Positions 8,587 through 16,970 are shown, counted from the first letter of the stretch. The stretch: 64,000 bases of DNA from Paenibacillus_AR mesotrionivorans (GCF_046098205.1 NZ_JBJURJ010000003.1:397142-461141); one strand, 5' to 3'. Made by a program: numbers and translations. The notes: generated by a model from the letters alone, not told the origin.

Positions 8587-8706
8587 ATGGGTTATGCTGC
8601 TGCAGCTGCAGGTTGCGGTCCCGTAGGTGGCGGTTTTACCACTACTGGCGTTATTCTGGTGCTCTTCATTTTGCTGGTGATCATCAGCAGAGCATGGGTA
8701 TTCTAA
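8587..8706 (+). CDS. YjcZ-type small sporulation protein
   Basis: A 39-aa peptide: an Ala/Gly-rich N-terminus (MGYAAAAAGCGPVGGG), one hydrophobic helix (about residues 20-34) and a short tail. This is the usual form of YjcZ/YczM-type spore membrane peptides of Bacillales. GGGAGGTG lies 8 nt before the ATG. It is followed by a strong terminator. Too short for most gene finders, but the codon structure and signals are clear. Confidence 0.85.
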   Translation: MGYAAAAAGCGPVGGGFTTTGVILVLFILLVIISRAWVF

Positions 8707-8728
8707 TCTGAATCTCCCTTCGCTTTTC

Positions 8729-8763
8729 AAAAAGCCTTTCGGCTAATGCCGGAAGGCTTTTTG
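8729..8763. terminator. Bidirectional terminator after yjcZ-like gene
   Basis: A 15-bp stem AAAAAGCCTTTCGGC / GCCGGAAGGCTTTTT with a TAAT loop; the T-run on both strands allows termination of the plus-strand peptide gene and of moaA from the other side. Confidence 0.8.
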
Positions 8764-8764
8764 C

Positions 8765-8796
8765 TAGGGCGTATTTGCAAACACGCCCTATTTTAT
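8765..8796 (+). terminator. Second hairpin with T-run (TAGGGCGT/ACGCCCTA)
   Basis: An 8-bp stem with a 10-nt loop and TTTTAT downstream on the plus strand, touching the moaA stop. The arm ACACGCCCTA matches the ends of the inverted-repeat element at 2624-2784, so it may be a relic of that family. Confidence 0.55.
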
Positions 8797-9797
8797 CCCC
8801 CGATCTGGGACATCCTCCGCACCGTTGGGGTATGGGATGCCCCGGTATCGGACATGGCCAGAGCCATCTCATGGTTTTCAGGTTTGGTCGCCAGCGCTTT
8901 GCGGATCAGTATACGGAGCGCTTCGTCATCTCCGATGCTGCTTCTTACATGGAATTCATCGGACCAGTACAAACAGGGTTTGATATATCCGTCTGCAGTC
9001 AACCGCAGCCGGTTACAGGCCTGGCAGAAATGGTCGCTGACCGGATGGATCAGCCCAAAGGTACCCTCCGCCCCCTGAAGACGGTAATTCTCCGCAGGCC
9101 CATTGCCGGTTATACCCCCGGCAGGCTCCACAGCCAGGCCCAAGGCCTCCGCTTGGCGCAGCACCTCTTCCAGAGGCAGATATCCGGACTTCCAATCCTT
9201 CCCGCTGTGGCCGATAGGCATATATTCAATAAAACGGACATTCAGTTTGCGGTCCAGCGTTAGCTTCAGGAAATCGGCGATTTCATCGTCATTGACCCCT
9301 TTGACCAAAACCACATTCAGCTTCACGGGATCAAGCCCGGCCCGGAGAGCCGCGTCCACACTGGCCAGCACCTTCCGGATATCGCCGCCTCTTGTGATCA
9401 GACGGAACCGGTCCTCCCGCAGGCTGTCCAGGCTGATGTTAATCCGGGTAAGCCCGGCCAGCTTTAAAGCTTCCGCTTTTTTCTCCAAAAAGATGCCGTT
9501 GGTCGTCAATCCGATATCCTCGATGCCGGGAACCGCCGCCAACATGGCGACCAGCTCCGGCAAATCCTTGCGCAGCAGAGGCTCACCCCCGGTTAGCCGC
9601 AGCTTGCGGATGCCCATGCCGGCCAATACCCGGACAACCTCCCGGATCTCCTCGGCCTGCAGAATGTTTTCCTCAGGTTCAAACTCCACACCCTCCTCCG
9701 GCATACAATACACACACCGCAGGTTGCAGCGGTCGGTTACGGATATCCGGATATAATCATGCTTGCGTCCGTGTTTATCCGTCAGCTGCTCCTCCAT
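8793..9797 (-). CDS. moaA: GTP 3',8-cyclase MoaA (molybdenum cofactor synthesis)
   Basis: Radical-SAM enzyme of 334 aa that converts GTP to 3',8-cyclo-GTP, the first step of molybdopterin synthesis. The N-terminal [4Fe-4S] cluster motif is CNLRCVYC (about residues 22-29). The C-terminal cluster cysteines are in CQACNRLRL and IKPCL, and the protein ends in the Gly-Gly tail (SQIGG) required in this family. The ATG at 9797 has AGGAGGT 6 nt upstream; longer in-frame extensions have no support. It overlaps the upstream gene by 23 nt. moaA and mobA here imply a molybdoenzyme outside the window. Confidence 0.95.
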   Translation of the reverse strand: MEEQLTDKHGRKHDYIRISVTDRCNLRCVYCMPEEGVEFEPEENILQAEEIREVVRVLAGMGIRKLRLTGGEPLLRKDLPELVAMLAAVPGIEDIGLTTNGIFLEKKAEALKLAGLTRINISLDSLREDRFRLITRGGDIRKVLASVDAALRAGLDPVKLNVVLVKGVNDDEIADFLKLTLDRKLNVRFIEYMPIGHSGKDWKSGYLPLEEVLRQAEALGLAVEPAGGITGNGPAENYRLQGAEGTFGLIHPVSDHFCQACNRLRLTADGYIKPCLYWSDEFHVRSSIGDDEALRILIRKALATKPENHEMALAMSDTGASHTPTVRRMSQIGG

Positions 9798-10146
9798 GTC
9801 TCCACCTCCTGTCTCTAAGAATCTCCAGCTCCGCATGGAACAATGTCTTTGTTTCAGCCACCATAGCGCGGATTTCAGGCAAGGTGGCGCGGTCAATATG
9901 AATACCGGCCACCACCGTAACCGCTTTGCCCAGCGTGCTGCAGGCCATATCCGCCAGCTCACGGGCAAGCTCGGCCTCCTTGTGGCCGGGCAGCCCGATG
10001 ACCTCCGTATGGACGCCGCCGCCTTCGGTGGGATACGAAACCGCTGTTGCACCGATATGGGCTTGTCCTCCGGTAACCAGCAGAATATAGTCCGCGCCGG
10101 CTTCGATGGTCCGCACAGACAGCCCGTAGAGATTGCGGATTGTCAT
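9775..10146 (-). CDS. LpdD-like small protein (tentative)
   Basis: A 123-aa soluble protein with the pattern GGQAHIGATAVSYP, a TEVIGLPGHKEAELA segment and VTVVAGIHIDRAT. These fit my recollection of the small LpdD-like family linked to prenylated-flavin decarboxylases, but I cannot confirm this. It is co-transcribed with moaA, whose start lies inside its 3' end. The C-terminus is rich in Arg, His and Gly. The gene is well supported by its ribosome site (AAAGGGG) and length; the function is tentative. Confidence 0.6.
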   Translation of the reverse strand: MTIRNLYGLSVRTIEAGADYILLVTGGQAHIGATAVSYPTEGGGVHTEVIGLPGHKEAELARELADMACSTLGKAVTVVAGIHIDRATLPEIRAMVAETKTLFHAELEILRDRRWRHGGAADG

Positions 10147-10185
10147 CTTCTGACCCCTTTAACGTTTTCATATGATTATAACAAA

Positions 10186-10215
10186 CAAAAACGCCGCCTG
10201 CATGCAGACGGCGTA
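10186..10215 (-). terminator. Terminator downstream of hemerythrin gene 1
   Basis: An ACGCCG...CGGCGT stem enclosing a CTGCATGCAG palindrome, followed on the minus strand by TTTTTG. It separates the hemerythrin transcript from the LpdD-like/moaA transcript. Confidence 0.7.
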
Positions 10216-10241
10216 ACATTATGATCACATATCAGGATACT

Positions 10242-10766
10242 TTAGCAGGAAAAAAACTGTTCCAGATCCATCAGCATTTGCTCCGCCAGCGGAAACAAAT
10301 TCTCTTCTTCATTGCGGAAGTGACCGGCAAGCACATTGTAGGCCTCCAGCAGGGAAGCCGCAGCCTCCTTGGCCTTCTCACTGTTGACGGGAGCCGAAGC
10401 CCCTTCCAGGATTTGCAGGAAGCGCATAATATGGCCGTGAGCCAGCTTATGCTCCTGCTCCAGCGCCATCAGCTGCTCCAGATCCTGGCCGGAATAGTCG
10501 CGCACCATGGGAAACAGGACTTGATCCTCCCACAAGGAGTGGGCATCCATTTTCTCCACAAACTGAATGGTTTTGCCGCGGAGATAGTTCAGAGATACGC
10601 TCCAATTCAGCACATCCTCATCCTGTCCCACTACCTTGGCCATGCCATAAAGCTCCATCATTTCCCGCTTCAGCAGCTCATGCTCTTCCTTCAGCTGTTC
10701 CATTCCGTCTCCCAGCACGTCTACTGTACTAACCACTTGCTCTTCACGGGATAACGTTTGAAGCAT
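10242..10766 (-). CDS. Hemerythrin HHE-domain protein 1
   Basis: A 174-aa four-helix hemerythrin-type protein, predicted to bind a non-haem di-iron centre and so oxygen or NO. Ligand candidates are in EEHELLKRE, DAHSLWEDQVLFP, EQEHKLAHGH and GHFRNEEENLFP. GAGGAG lies 9 nt upstream of the ATG at 10766, which makes it a better start than the GTG/ATG 20-30 nt further up. A perfect Fnr-type palindrome lies 130 bp upstream. With MoaA, MobA and FeoB nearby this suggests a low-oxygen or nitrosative-stress role. The C-terminus ends in FFSC. Confidence 0.88.
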   Translation of the reverse strand: MLQTLSREEQVVSTVDVLGDGMEQLKEEHELLKREMMELYGMAKVVGQDEDVLNWSVSLNYLRGKTIQFVEKMDAHSLWEDQVLFPMVRDYSGQDLEQLMALEQEHKLAHGHIMRFLQILEGASAPVNSEKAKEAAASLLEAYNVLAGHFRNEEENLFPLAEQMLMDLEQFFSC

Positions 10767-10868
10767 GTTCATCCACTCCTCTGTATTCATCGCCACAATC
10801 GGGTGTGATGCTTATGGCAACCTCTATCTTCGATAAATATAATTTATATGGCGATAACTTATACCATC

Positions 10869-10911
10869 AGTATAGTCTCTGCCATATGGTTCATCTGTGA
10901 TTATAATCACA
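10869..10911 (-). promoter_or_regulatory. Fnr-type box and -10 of the hemerythrin 1 promoter
   Basis: TGTGATTATAATCACA (10896-10911) is a perfect palindrome matching TGTGA-N6-TCACA. A TATACT -10 lies at 10869-10874 on the minus strand. With a start 7 nt downstream (about 10862) the box is centred at -41.5, the classical position for Crp/Fnr activation. Confidence 0.75.
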
Positions 10912-10969
10912 AAGTATGCCGCTGAATATTGCTAACTTGTGTCATCTCATTTTTTCCCTTCACTCCAAA

Positions 10970-11023
10970 AAAATACCCGGCCTCCCGCTGCTGTTCACCA
11001 GGAACAGAAGGAGAGAGCCGGGC
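10970..11023 (-). terminator. Terminator of the feo operon
   Basis: A long imperfect hairpin with a closing stem GCCCGGCTC/GGCCGGGTA followed by TTTTTTT on the minus strand, directly after the FeoB-associated gene. Confidence 0.65.
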
Positions 11024-11043
11024 ACCAATATGAGGACGAAGAA

Positions 11044-11202
11044 TTAACGGTTGATCATGCCGCAGCTGTCTGCTTTGCCGCAGGTGGAGCTGGCGCTGCC
11101 GCAATTGCAGGCGGTGCCGCCGTTTTTGCGATTCTTCAGATAACGGAAAACAGTAAAGCCGACGATGCCGACAACCACTGCGATAATAATTACATCTGCC
11201 AT
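11044..11202 (-). CDS. FeoB-associated Cys-rich membrane protein
   Basis: A 52-aa protein with one N-terminal membrane helix (MADVIIIAVVVGIVGFTVF) and a cysteine-rich tail containing five Cys (ACNCG, STCGK, DSCG). This is the typical FeoB-associated small protein encoded right after feoB in Firmicutes. It probably works with the iron channel at the membrane, perhaps in Fe(II) binding or FeoC-like regulation; its exact role is not established. It follows feoB by 46 nt, with GGAAGAAGGGA before the ATG. Confidence 0.85.
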   Translation of the reverse strand: MADVIIIAVVVGIVGFTVFRYLKNRKNGGTACNCGSASSTCGKADSCGMINR

Positions 11203-11248
11203 GTGAATCCCTTCTTCCTTATGAGTATGGCGATGGATGGACTTGACT

Positions 11249-13303
11249 CTAGAGTCCGATTCCCAGGAGACGGCCGACTTGATATACAAGAAGCGAGATG
11301 GTCCAGGCAATGCCGCATTGGTAGGCCACGGTGAACAGGGTCCATTTCCAGGAGCCCAGTTCCTTCTTGGCTGTGGCGATAGCCGCAAAACAAGGGGCAT
11401 ACAACAGAACGAATACCATGACGGAGAAAGCCGCAAGCGGCGAGAAATATCCATGCAGGGCAGTGCTGAGGGCGTTGGTCAGCTCTTCCGTGCCCTCATT
11501 GATGTAGAGAATTCCCAAGGTGCTGACTACCGCTTCCTTGGCGATCAAACCGGTCAGCAGCGCAGCGCCTACCTGCCAGTGCACTTCGCCGGTGCCGTTA
11601 ATCACACCGAAGCCGTTCCAGGTAAAGATCGGAGCGATCAGCTTGCCGATGGAGCCGAAGATGCTATCTGCAGCGTCCCCCACCATATGGAAGGAGAAAT
11701 CGAAGGTTTGCAGCACCCAGATGACTACGCTCATGGACAGCAGGATGGTACCCACCTTCACCACATAGCCGCGGGCTTTTTCCCAGGTATGCATCATAAC
11801 GGACTTCAAGGAAGGCAGTCGGTACGGCGGCAGCTCCATAACAAACGGAGGTGCTTCACCCTTAAATACCGTTTTGTTCAAAATGATACAAGAGAGCATG
11901 GCCACAAGAATGCCCAGGCCGTAAATACTGAATGTGACAAGCCCCTGATTGGAGGCGAAGAAGGCGCCGGCGAACACGGCGTATACCGGGATCCGGGCTC
12001 CACAGGACATAAACGGCATCAGGGTGATGGCCAGCTTCCGGCTCCGGTCATCCTCCAGGGTCCGGGTGGCCATAATGGCGGGAACGCCGCAGCCATACCC
12101 CATCAGAAGCGGAACGAAGGCTTTGCCGGACAGGCCAAAGCGTCTGAACACACGGTCCATCACGAAGGCGATGCGGGCCATATACCCGACGTCCTCCAGA
12201 ATGGACAGACAGAGCATCAGGATTACAACAAGGGGCAGAAAGCCGAGTACTGATCCAATACCTGCAAAGATACCGTCAATTACCAGGCCCGTAACCGTAT
12301 CGGATGCTCCGACGGTTTCCAGGAAGGTCGCTACCCAGCCCGGGATGGTTTCCCCGGTGAATTCTGCGAAGGGATCGGCGATAAGTGCAGCCACCGGACC
12401 CAAGGAAATCTGGAATACGGCATACATAATCAATATGAAGATCGGAATGCCCAGGTAGCGGTTGGTGACAATCTTGTCCACCTTATCGGAAAAGGTCAAA
12501 TCCCCTTCCTTTCTTCCCTTCTTCACATGCTTTTCGATGGCTTCACTGATATATTTGTAACGCAGGTCGGCAATCATCGACTCCAGATCACCCTCGGCGC
12601 CTTCGGCCTGGGCCACGATCTTATTGACGGAAGCCGTCATAGCCGGGCTCATGTTAAGCTCTTCGATTGCTTTTTCGTCTCTTTCCAGCAGCTTCACGGC
12701 ATTGTAAAGCGGGTTGGGGTAATTATCCTTCTGCAGAAGCTCACTCAGCGCCTTGACGGGTGCTTCCAGCTTGGTGCGCTCAAGGGCAGTTTTGATGGCA
12801 CGCTCATGCTTGTGGTCCAAGGACAAGGCCCGCTCCAGCAGCTCCTTGATCCCCTGATTCTTGGTGGCGGTGATGGGAACCACGGGCACACCCAGTTGCT
12901 TCTCCAGACTGGCCGCATCAATGCTGTCTCCCCGGAGCTTCACCTCATCCATCATGTTCAGGGCAATGATCGTAGGAATCCCCAGCTCCAGCAATTGGGT
13001 GGTGAGATACAAGTTCCGCTCAATGTTGGTGGCATCCACGATATTGATGATTACATCCGGTTTTTCCTTGGAGAGAAAGTTGCGCGCGATAATTTCTTCT
13101 TGGGAATAAGGTGACAGCGAGTAAATACCGGGAAGGTCAATTATGGTCACATTTTCCTTTACCTTTTTGCACTTTCCCTCTTTACGCTCCACAGTTACCC
13201 CGGGCCAGTTGCCAACATGGGCATTGCTCCCCGTCAGATTGTTAAATAGGGTAGTCTTTCCGCAGTTAGGATTGCCAGCCAGGGCAAATCTGTACGCCGC
13301 CAT
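11249..13303 (-). CDS. feoB: Ferrous iron transporter FeoB
   Basis: A 684-aa inner-membrane Fe(II) transporter. The N-terminal G domain shows the P-loop GNPNCGKTT, the switch region HVGNWPGVTVE, DLPGIYSL and the NMMD specificity motif. A helical GDI-like domain follows (about 170-260), then the multi-spanning core with two Gate motifs including LLMGYGCGVPAIMATR and a conserved Cys in PFMSCGARIPVY. The start at 13303 has GGAGA 6 nt upstream; the ATG six bases earlier is too close to it. It lies in an operon with two feoA genes upstream and the Cys-rich protein downstream. Fnr- and Fur-type sites precede the operon. Confidence 0.96.
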   Translation of the reverse strand: MAAYRFALAGNPNCGKTTLFNNLTGSNAHVGNWPGVTVERKEGKCKKVKENVTIIDLPGIYSLSPYSQEEIIARNFLSKEKPDVIINIVDATNIERNLYLTTQLLELGIPTIIALNMMDEVKLRGDSIDAASLEKQLGVPVVPITATKNQGIKELLERALSLDHKHERAIKTALERTKLEAPVKALSELLQKDNYPNPLYNAVKLLERDEKAIEELNMSPAMTASVNKIVAQAEGAEGDLESMIADLRYKYISEAIEKHVKKGRKEGDLTFSDKVDKIVTNRYLGIPIFILIMYAVFQISLGPVAALIADPFAEFTGETIPGWVATFLETVGASDTVTGLVIDGIFAGIGSVLGFLPLVVILMLCLSILEDVGYMARIAFVMDRVFRRFGLSGKAFVPLLMGYGCGVPAIMATRTLEDDRSRKLAITLMPFMSCGARIPVYAVFAGAFFASNQGLVTFSIYGLGILVAMLSCIILNKTVFKGEAPPFVMELPPYRLPSLKSVMMHTWEKARGYVVKVGTILLSMSVVIWVLQTFDFSFHMVGDAADSIFGSIGKLIAPIFTWNGFGVINGTGEVHWQVGAALLTGLIAKEAVVSTLGILYINEGTEELTNALSTALHGYFSPLAAFSVMVFVLLYAPCFAAIATAKKELGSWKWTLFTVAYQCGIAWTISLLVYQVGRLLGIGL

Positions 13304-13334
13304 ACTCATTCTCCATTCTTACGTGAAATTTGAA

Positions 13335-13562
13335 CTATTTCTCGACTGTGATTTGTTCCGCTTCGGACTTCCGCAGGGTCAGCTCGTAGCCCCGCACATT
13401 AATCTCGATGGGATCTCCCAAGGGAGCCACCTTCCGCATAATGATCTTGGCTCCTGGGGTAATCCCCATATCCATCAATCTTCTCTTCACCGGGCCGCTT
13501 ACCCCGATGCTTTTGATCACGGCGGTTTCGGCAGGTTTCAGGTCCTTCAGGGAAATGTCCAT
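13335..13562 (-). CDS. feoA: FeoA protein, copy 2
   Basis: A 75-aa SH3-like FeoA protein with the family pattern VIKSIGVSGPVKRRLMDMGITPGAKI and a terminal ITVEK. FeoA supports Fe(II) import through FeoB. GGAGG lies about 6 nt before ATG 13562, so the ATG 12 nt earlier is unlikely to be the start. It sits 31 nt upstream of feoB. A Fur-type box lies immediately upstream, between the two feoA genes. Confidence 0.92.
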   Translation of the reverse strand: MDISLKDLKPAETAVIKSIGVSGPVKRRLMDMGITPGAKIIMRKVAPLGDPIEINVRGYELTLRKSEAEQITVEK

Positions 13563-13583
13563 ATAGTCCTCCATCTAAGGTTG

Positions 13584-13605
13584 ATTGATAATGATAATCA
13601 TTCTT
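13584..13605. promoter_or_regulatory. Fur-type box between the two feoA genes
   Basis: TTGATAATGATAATCATTCT contains TGATAATCATT, matching 13 of 15 positions of the TGATAATNATTATCA consensus in one register, with an overlapping second TGATAAT half. It could be an internal Fur-controlled promoter for feoA2-feoB. Confidence 0.7.
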
Positions 13606-13657
13606 AATAAAAAGCGGGACATCTCCCTTGGAGGAGCCCCGCCGCTAGTTATTCAAA

Positions 13658-13873
13658 TTACGGATTGACCATCAGTTGTTGAGCGACGCCTTTATTGAGG
13701 GCCAGTCTGGAGCCCTTCACGCTGACGATGAGGTTGCCCTTCATCTCGGATACGACGGAAATAAAGACTCCCGGTACAATGCCCAGTCCAGCCAGAAACT
13801 TCTTGGTATCCTCCTTGGCTCTGCACTCATTCACAACGGCTTCTTTTCCTATAGGAAGCATCGTTAACGGCAT
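13658..13873 (-). CDS. FeoA-like protein, copy 1
   Basis: A 71-aa FeoA/SH3-like protein with AGLGIVPGVFISVVSEMKGNL and a C-terminal GVAQQLMVNP. It is only distantly similar to the second FeoA, so this is the common Firmicute pair rather than a recent duplication. The ATG at 13873 follows AAAGGAG with 8-nt spacing; an ATG 18 nt upstream overlaps that site. It is the first gene of the feo operon, transcribed from the promoter carrying Fnr and Fur motifs. Confidence 0.85.
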   Translation of the reverse strand: MPLTMLPIGKEAVVNECRAKEDTKKFLAGLGIVPGVFISVVSEMKGNLIVSVKGSRLALNKGVAQQLMVNP

Positions 13874-13932
13874 AATTCCCGCTCCTTTCATTAAGAAAAA
13901 ACGGATGATAGTTTATCTTATTCATGACCCGG

Positions 13933-14004
13933 TAGTGATAATCACTTTCACTGTTACGATAAAAATACACCTTCTACCCCCCTGTCGCTGTGAAATAAAT
14001 CACT
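13933..14004 (-). promoter_or_regulatory. feo promoter with Fnr-type and Fur-type boxes
   Basis: TGTGAAATAAATCACT (13989-14004) matches the Fnr box at 9 of 10 fixed positions. TATTTT (13962-13967, minus strand) is at the right place for a -10, which puts the Fnr box at -41.5. AGTGATAATCACTTTCA (13934-13950), a 13-of-15 Fur-box match, then lies just downstream of the start, suited to repression. Confidence 0.6.
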
Positions 14005-14160
14005 AGTCAATAACCGCAACCTGCCCATTTATCCTCAATTTCCACATCATTTGTCGTTTTGTCACATTTATCCGTCCCATGCAAAAGCCTCCAAAGCGTT
14101 TCTCCGTCCGAACCGCAGTAGTGTGTTCACCTTTCCGCAATAAAAAAACAGCCCCTCCTT

Positions 14161-14772
14161 TTAGGAAAGGGCTGCTTCTCCGGCATGCTTCAATGCCGAC
14201 TCGTATTCTTCGGGTGTGTTCATATTCGTAACAAATTCCAGGCCGATATGCTTTTCTTCAAAATGGGCCTCCGGCGCCTCCTGCCAATAAATCATCCGCA
14301 GCATTTCGGAAACCCGTGACTCCCCGGACAGGAGCAGCGCCGATATGGCATCCGCACAGCCTTTGGAATAAATCCCGTGGAGGGGATGGGACCGTCCTTC
14401 AATAACCGGGACCACCGCATCGCATTTCAGGGTAGCCTTCAGCTCCTGCATGGCTGTAGCGGCGGAGGAGGACAGGAACGGCATGTCGCAGCCGACAATC
14501 CATACCTCCGGATTCCGGGCCAAGGCCAATGCCGCATGCATGCCGGACAACGGCCCCTTGCCGGGATAATAATCGGTAATGATCCGGATGGAGCGGTCGA
14601 GAACCGGCAGAAACAGGGTCGGCTGGTTCGTCACCACGATAATTTCCTCACAAACCTCGCTCAGCGTTCTGATCTGACGCTGGATGAGCAATTCACCGGA
14701 AAAAGGAAGCAAGGCTTTTTCCTTGCCCATTCTCCGGTTTTGGCCTCCGGCCAATATGGCGCCCGTAAGCAT
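14161..14772 (-). CDS. mobA: Molybdenum cofactor guanylyltransferase MobA
   Basis: A 203-aa nucleotidyltransferase that joins GMP to molybdopterin to make the bis-MGD cofactor precursor. The GTP-binding signature is LAGGQNRRMGKEKALLP, with further motifs at TDYYPGKGPLSGMHAAL and VGCDMPFL (metal-binding Asp). The length is normal for MobA. It is the second gene after hemerythrin 2 (30-nt gap), linking molybdoenzyme assembly with an oxygen/NO-binding protein. AAAGGATGGG precedes the ATG. Confidence 0.93.
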   Translation of the reverse strand: MLTGAILAGGQNRRMGKEKALLPFSGELLIQRQIRTLSEVCEEIIVVTNQPTLFLPVLDRSIRIITDYYPGKGPLSGMHAALALARNPEVWIVGCDMPFLSSSAATAMQELKATLKCDAVVPVIEGRSHPLHGIYSKGCADAISALLLSGESRVSEMLRMIYWQEAPEAHFEEKHIGLEFVTNMNTPEEYESALKHAGEAALS

Positions 14773-14802
14773 AGCTTCCCATCCTTTCCGTGTATCTATC
14801 GG

Positions 14803-15342
14803 TTATTGCTTCTTTTTGCGGATCATCTGCAGAACGAGCACCTTCTCCGAATCGGTAAGCAGGTTCTGGGCCAGTTTAAAAGCGGCATTCTCTTCCTTAT
14901 AACAATGATCCCCGATGACTTGGCAGGCCCGCCGGAATTGAGCGGCAACCTTCTGGAATGCAGCCTCGTCGCCGGGATGCTCCGCCAGATGGTCCATGGT
15001 TGCTTCCAGCTCATCGAAGGTCTCTTCCAGCAGCTCATGCTCATACTTCATAACAGCAGCCGGACCTTTATCAGTATCCAAATATTTGGACAGGACACCA
15101 AGCAGGATTTGCTCCTCCTTCTCGGTATGCAGATTCCAGGCACTCCGCAGCTTCTGCTCCCGGCGGATCCATTCCCGCACGAAGTCCTCCCTGCGCACCG
15201 AGGACTTAGCTGCAAATTCCCAAACCTGCTCCATCCCTCTGCGGAGCTTGGTATGCTCCCGGCTCAGCAATTGAAGGGCAGGCGCCATGCCTGTGTTTGG
15301 CTTGATGCTGTCCGTTGCCGCAAATCCCTTCAGCCGTGACAT
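14803..15342 (-). CDS. Hemerythrin HHE-domain protein 2
   Basis: A 179-aa helical protein. Candidate iron ligands are in LLSREHTKLRRG, WNLHTEKEEQIL, MKYEHELLEE, ATMDHLAEH and IGDHCYKEENAAF. It is distinct in sequence from hemerythrin 1 at 10.2 kb. The ATG at 15342 has GGGAGGTG nearby upstream, so the 27-residue N-terminal extension in the same frame is not included. It shares a transcript with mobA. A one-mismatch Fnr-type box lies about 145 bp upstream. Confidence 0.85.
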   Translation of the reverse strand: MSRLKGFAATDSIKPNTGMAPALQLLSREHTKLRRGMEQVWEFAAKSSVRREDFVREWIRREQKLRSAWNLHTEKEEQILLGVLSKYLDTDKGPAAVMKYEHELLEETFDELEATMDHLAEHPGDEAAFQKVAAQFRRACQVIGDHCYKEENAAFKLAQNLLTDSEKVLVLQMIRKKKQ

Positions 15343-15458
15343 TAGCCAACACCTCCCGACGGGCCCTGCAATGGCTTTCTGACATGGTTGAAGCCAATGC
15401 CAATAAAAGCTTTTTATCATCAAGCCCGGTAGTTATTTACGTTTATTTATCTACTTCC

Positions 15459-15502
15459 ATGATACCCTGTGCCCGCCGTAGTCGTATGTTAACTATATCA
15501 CA
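15459..15502 (-). promoter_or_regulatory. Candidate Fnr-type promoter for hemerythrin 2-mobA
   Basis: On the minus strand, TGTGATATAGTTAACA (15487-15502) differs from TGTGA-N6-TCACA at one fixed position. TATCAT (15459-15464) is a -10 candidate, giving a box centre near -42. Weaker than the other three perfect or near-perfect sites. Confidence 0.45.
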
Positions 15503-15522
15503 GCGGCAGCCCCACCAAAAAC

Positions 15523-15550
15523 GCAAAAAACCAGCCCGCAGGCTGGTTAA
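15523..15550 (-). terminator. Terminator of the GH30 gene
   Basis: A perfect 8-bp stem AACCAGCC/GGCTGGTT with a 4-nt loop, followed by TTTTTT on the minus strand, downstream of the glucosylceramidase-like gene. Confidence 0.85.
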
Positions 15551-15623
15551 AAGACTCGAAAGCGTTCGAAGCATGTCCGTTTGACCCGATTTGGAAAGAA
15601 GTTTCGAGTGACCGGGCTGGTGC

Positions 15624-16970
15624 TTAAAATACCAAGGTTTGGATGGCATGGGCAGGGATAACCGCCTCCGCCAGCTCCTCCTTGTACCGGAGGACAAAAG
15701 GAAGCTCCTCCTCTGTCCGGTTTAACACCACCACGGCAATGGTGCCGTCCTCATTGAGGAAAGCGGTGGTTTCCAACTGGTCCGTGTATTTGGTGCAGCC
15801 GATGCGAACGGCTCCGGGCCGGATATATTTGCTGAAGTGTCCGATGTAATAATAGGAGCTTCCATAGATAACCGAATCCGTAGTGGTATCGGCAATAATC
15901 GGCGCGTCGCAGAAATTGCGCACATGGTTGGGTCCGCCCTGTTCGTCCAGCACGATGTTCCAATCCGTCCAAGCGGTCATCCAATGGTTCAGATTGCCCA
16001 TGATATCATGGCCATAACGCTCCCCGGTTAGCCAGGACCCGGCATGGACGCCGAAGAATTCCTGACAGCCTTCCGTGAAAACCAGCGCCTTATCCGGAAA
16101 ACGGTCATGAACGGCGGACAGCGCTTCGAAGTGGTCCCCGGAGTACCAGTGGAAGCCGATGCCCCAGATGTACTTGGACGCCGCGGCGTCCGTGAAGGCT
16201 ACCTTCGCCCTGTCATAAACCCGTTCCTTGTTATGGTCCCAGATCATCACCTTCACATGGGACAGCCCATGCTTCTCCAGGGCGGGACCCAGATGCTCCT
16301 TCACAAAATCCCGTTCTTCTTCGGCGGTGTAGATGCAGGAATCCCACCGCTGCTTGGCCTTGGCTTCATTCTGGACGGTTAACCCCCAGATATCCACACC
16401 TTCGGCGGCATAGGCCTGTATATACTTCACGTAATACTCGGCCCATACCGGCCAGTATTCCCGGAGCAGGTGGCCGCCATGGTTCATTTCCCCGTTGGAC
16501 TTCATCCACGCCGGCGGGCTCCAGGGGGAGGCAAACAGCTTAAAGCCGGAGCCCGCCGTCTCCTGTGCCCTGCGGATCAGCGGAATCAGCGATTGTTTGT
16601 CCCGGGAAATATCGAAGTGTTCCAGCTCCGGGTCCTGTTCCTCCACATAGGCGTAATTCCCCAAGGAGAAATCGCAGCTGTTGATGTGGGTCCGGCAGAA
16701 AGTATACCCCAAGCCGGTTTCCTGCCCGAAGTAAGCCTGCACAATCTCCTGGCGGCTTCCTTCCCCCATCCGGTCGATGGTTACGGATGCGGCCTCCGTC
16801 AGAGCGCCGCCGAAGCCGATCACCGTCTGGTACCGCACATCATCATAAATATTGATCAGATGGTTTTCGGTACCCTTTTCGTCAGGTTGAAAGGTTATGC
16901 TTTTCTTCTCGGCCAACCGGTCCGCGGTATCCTTTGCCGTCTGGATGAGCCGCACTGTCCTGCCTTCCAT
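15624..16970 (-). CDS. Glycoside hydrolase family 30 (glucosylceramidase-like)
   Basis: A 448-aa GH30 enzyme without a signal peptide, so probably cytoplasmic, acting on imported beta-glucosides or glucosyl lipids. The first beta strand shows VIGFGGALTEAASVTID. The acid/base Glu is in LTVQNEAKAKQ and the nucleophile Glu in VFTEGCQEFFG. The C-terminal beta-sandwich (about residues 375-448) is present, so the enzyme looks complete. The ATG at 16970 is preferred; GTG codons 9-12 nt upstream are alternatives. An AraC regulator gene lies directly upstream in the same direction and may control it. Confidence 0.88.
   Translation of the reverse strand: MEGRTVRLIQTAKDTADRLAEKKSITFQPDEKGTENHLINIYDDVRYQTVIGFGGALTEAASVTIDRMGEGSRQEIVQAYFGQETGLGYTFCRTHINSCDFSLGNYAYVEEQDPELEHFDISRDKQSLIPLIRRAQETAGSGFKLFASPWSPPAWMKSNGEMNHGGHLLREYWPVWAEYYVKYIQAYAAEGVDIWGLTVQNEAKAKQRWDSCIYTAEEERDFVKEHLGPALEKHGLSHVKVMIWDHNKERVYDRAKVAFTDAAASKYIWGIGFHWYSGDHFEALSAVHDRFPDKALVFTEGCQEFFGVHAGSWLTGERYGHDIMGNLNHWMTAWTDWNIVLDEQGGPNHVRNFCDAPIIADTTTDSVIYGSSYYYIGHFSKYIRPGAVRIGCTKYTDQLETTAFLNEDGTIAVVVLNRTEEELPFVLRYKEELAEAVIPAHAIQTLVF

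Noticed and set aside
11237..12253. 338-codon plus-strand frame inside feoB
   Set aside because: Antisense shadow of feoB; composition is Gly/Gln/His-rich and there is no ribosome site.
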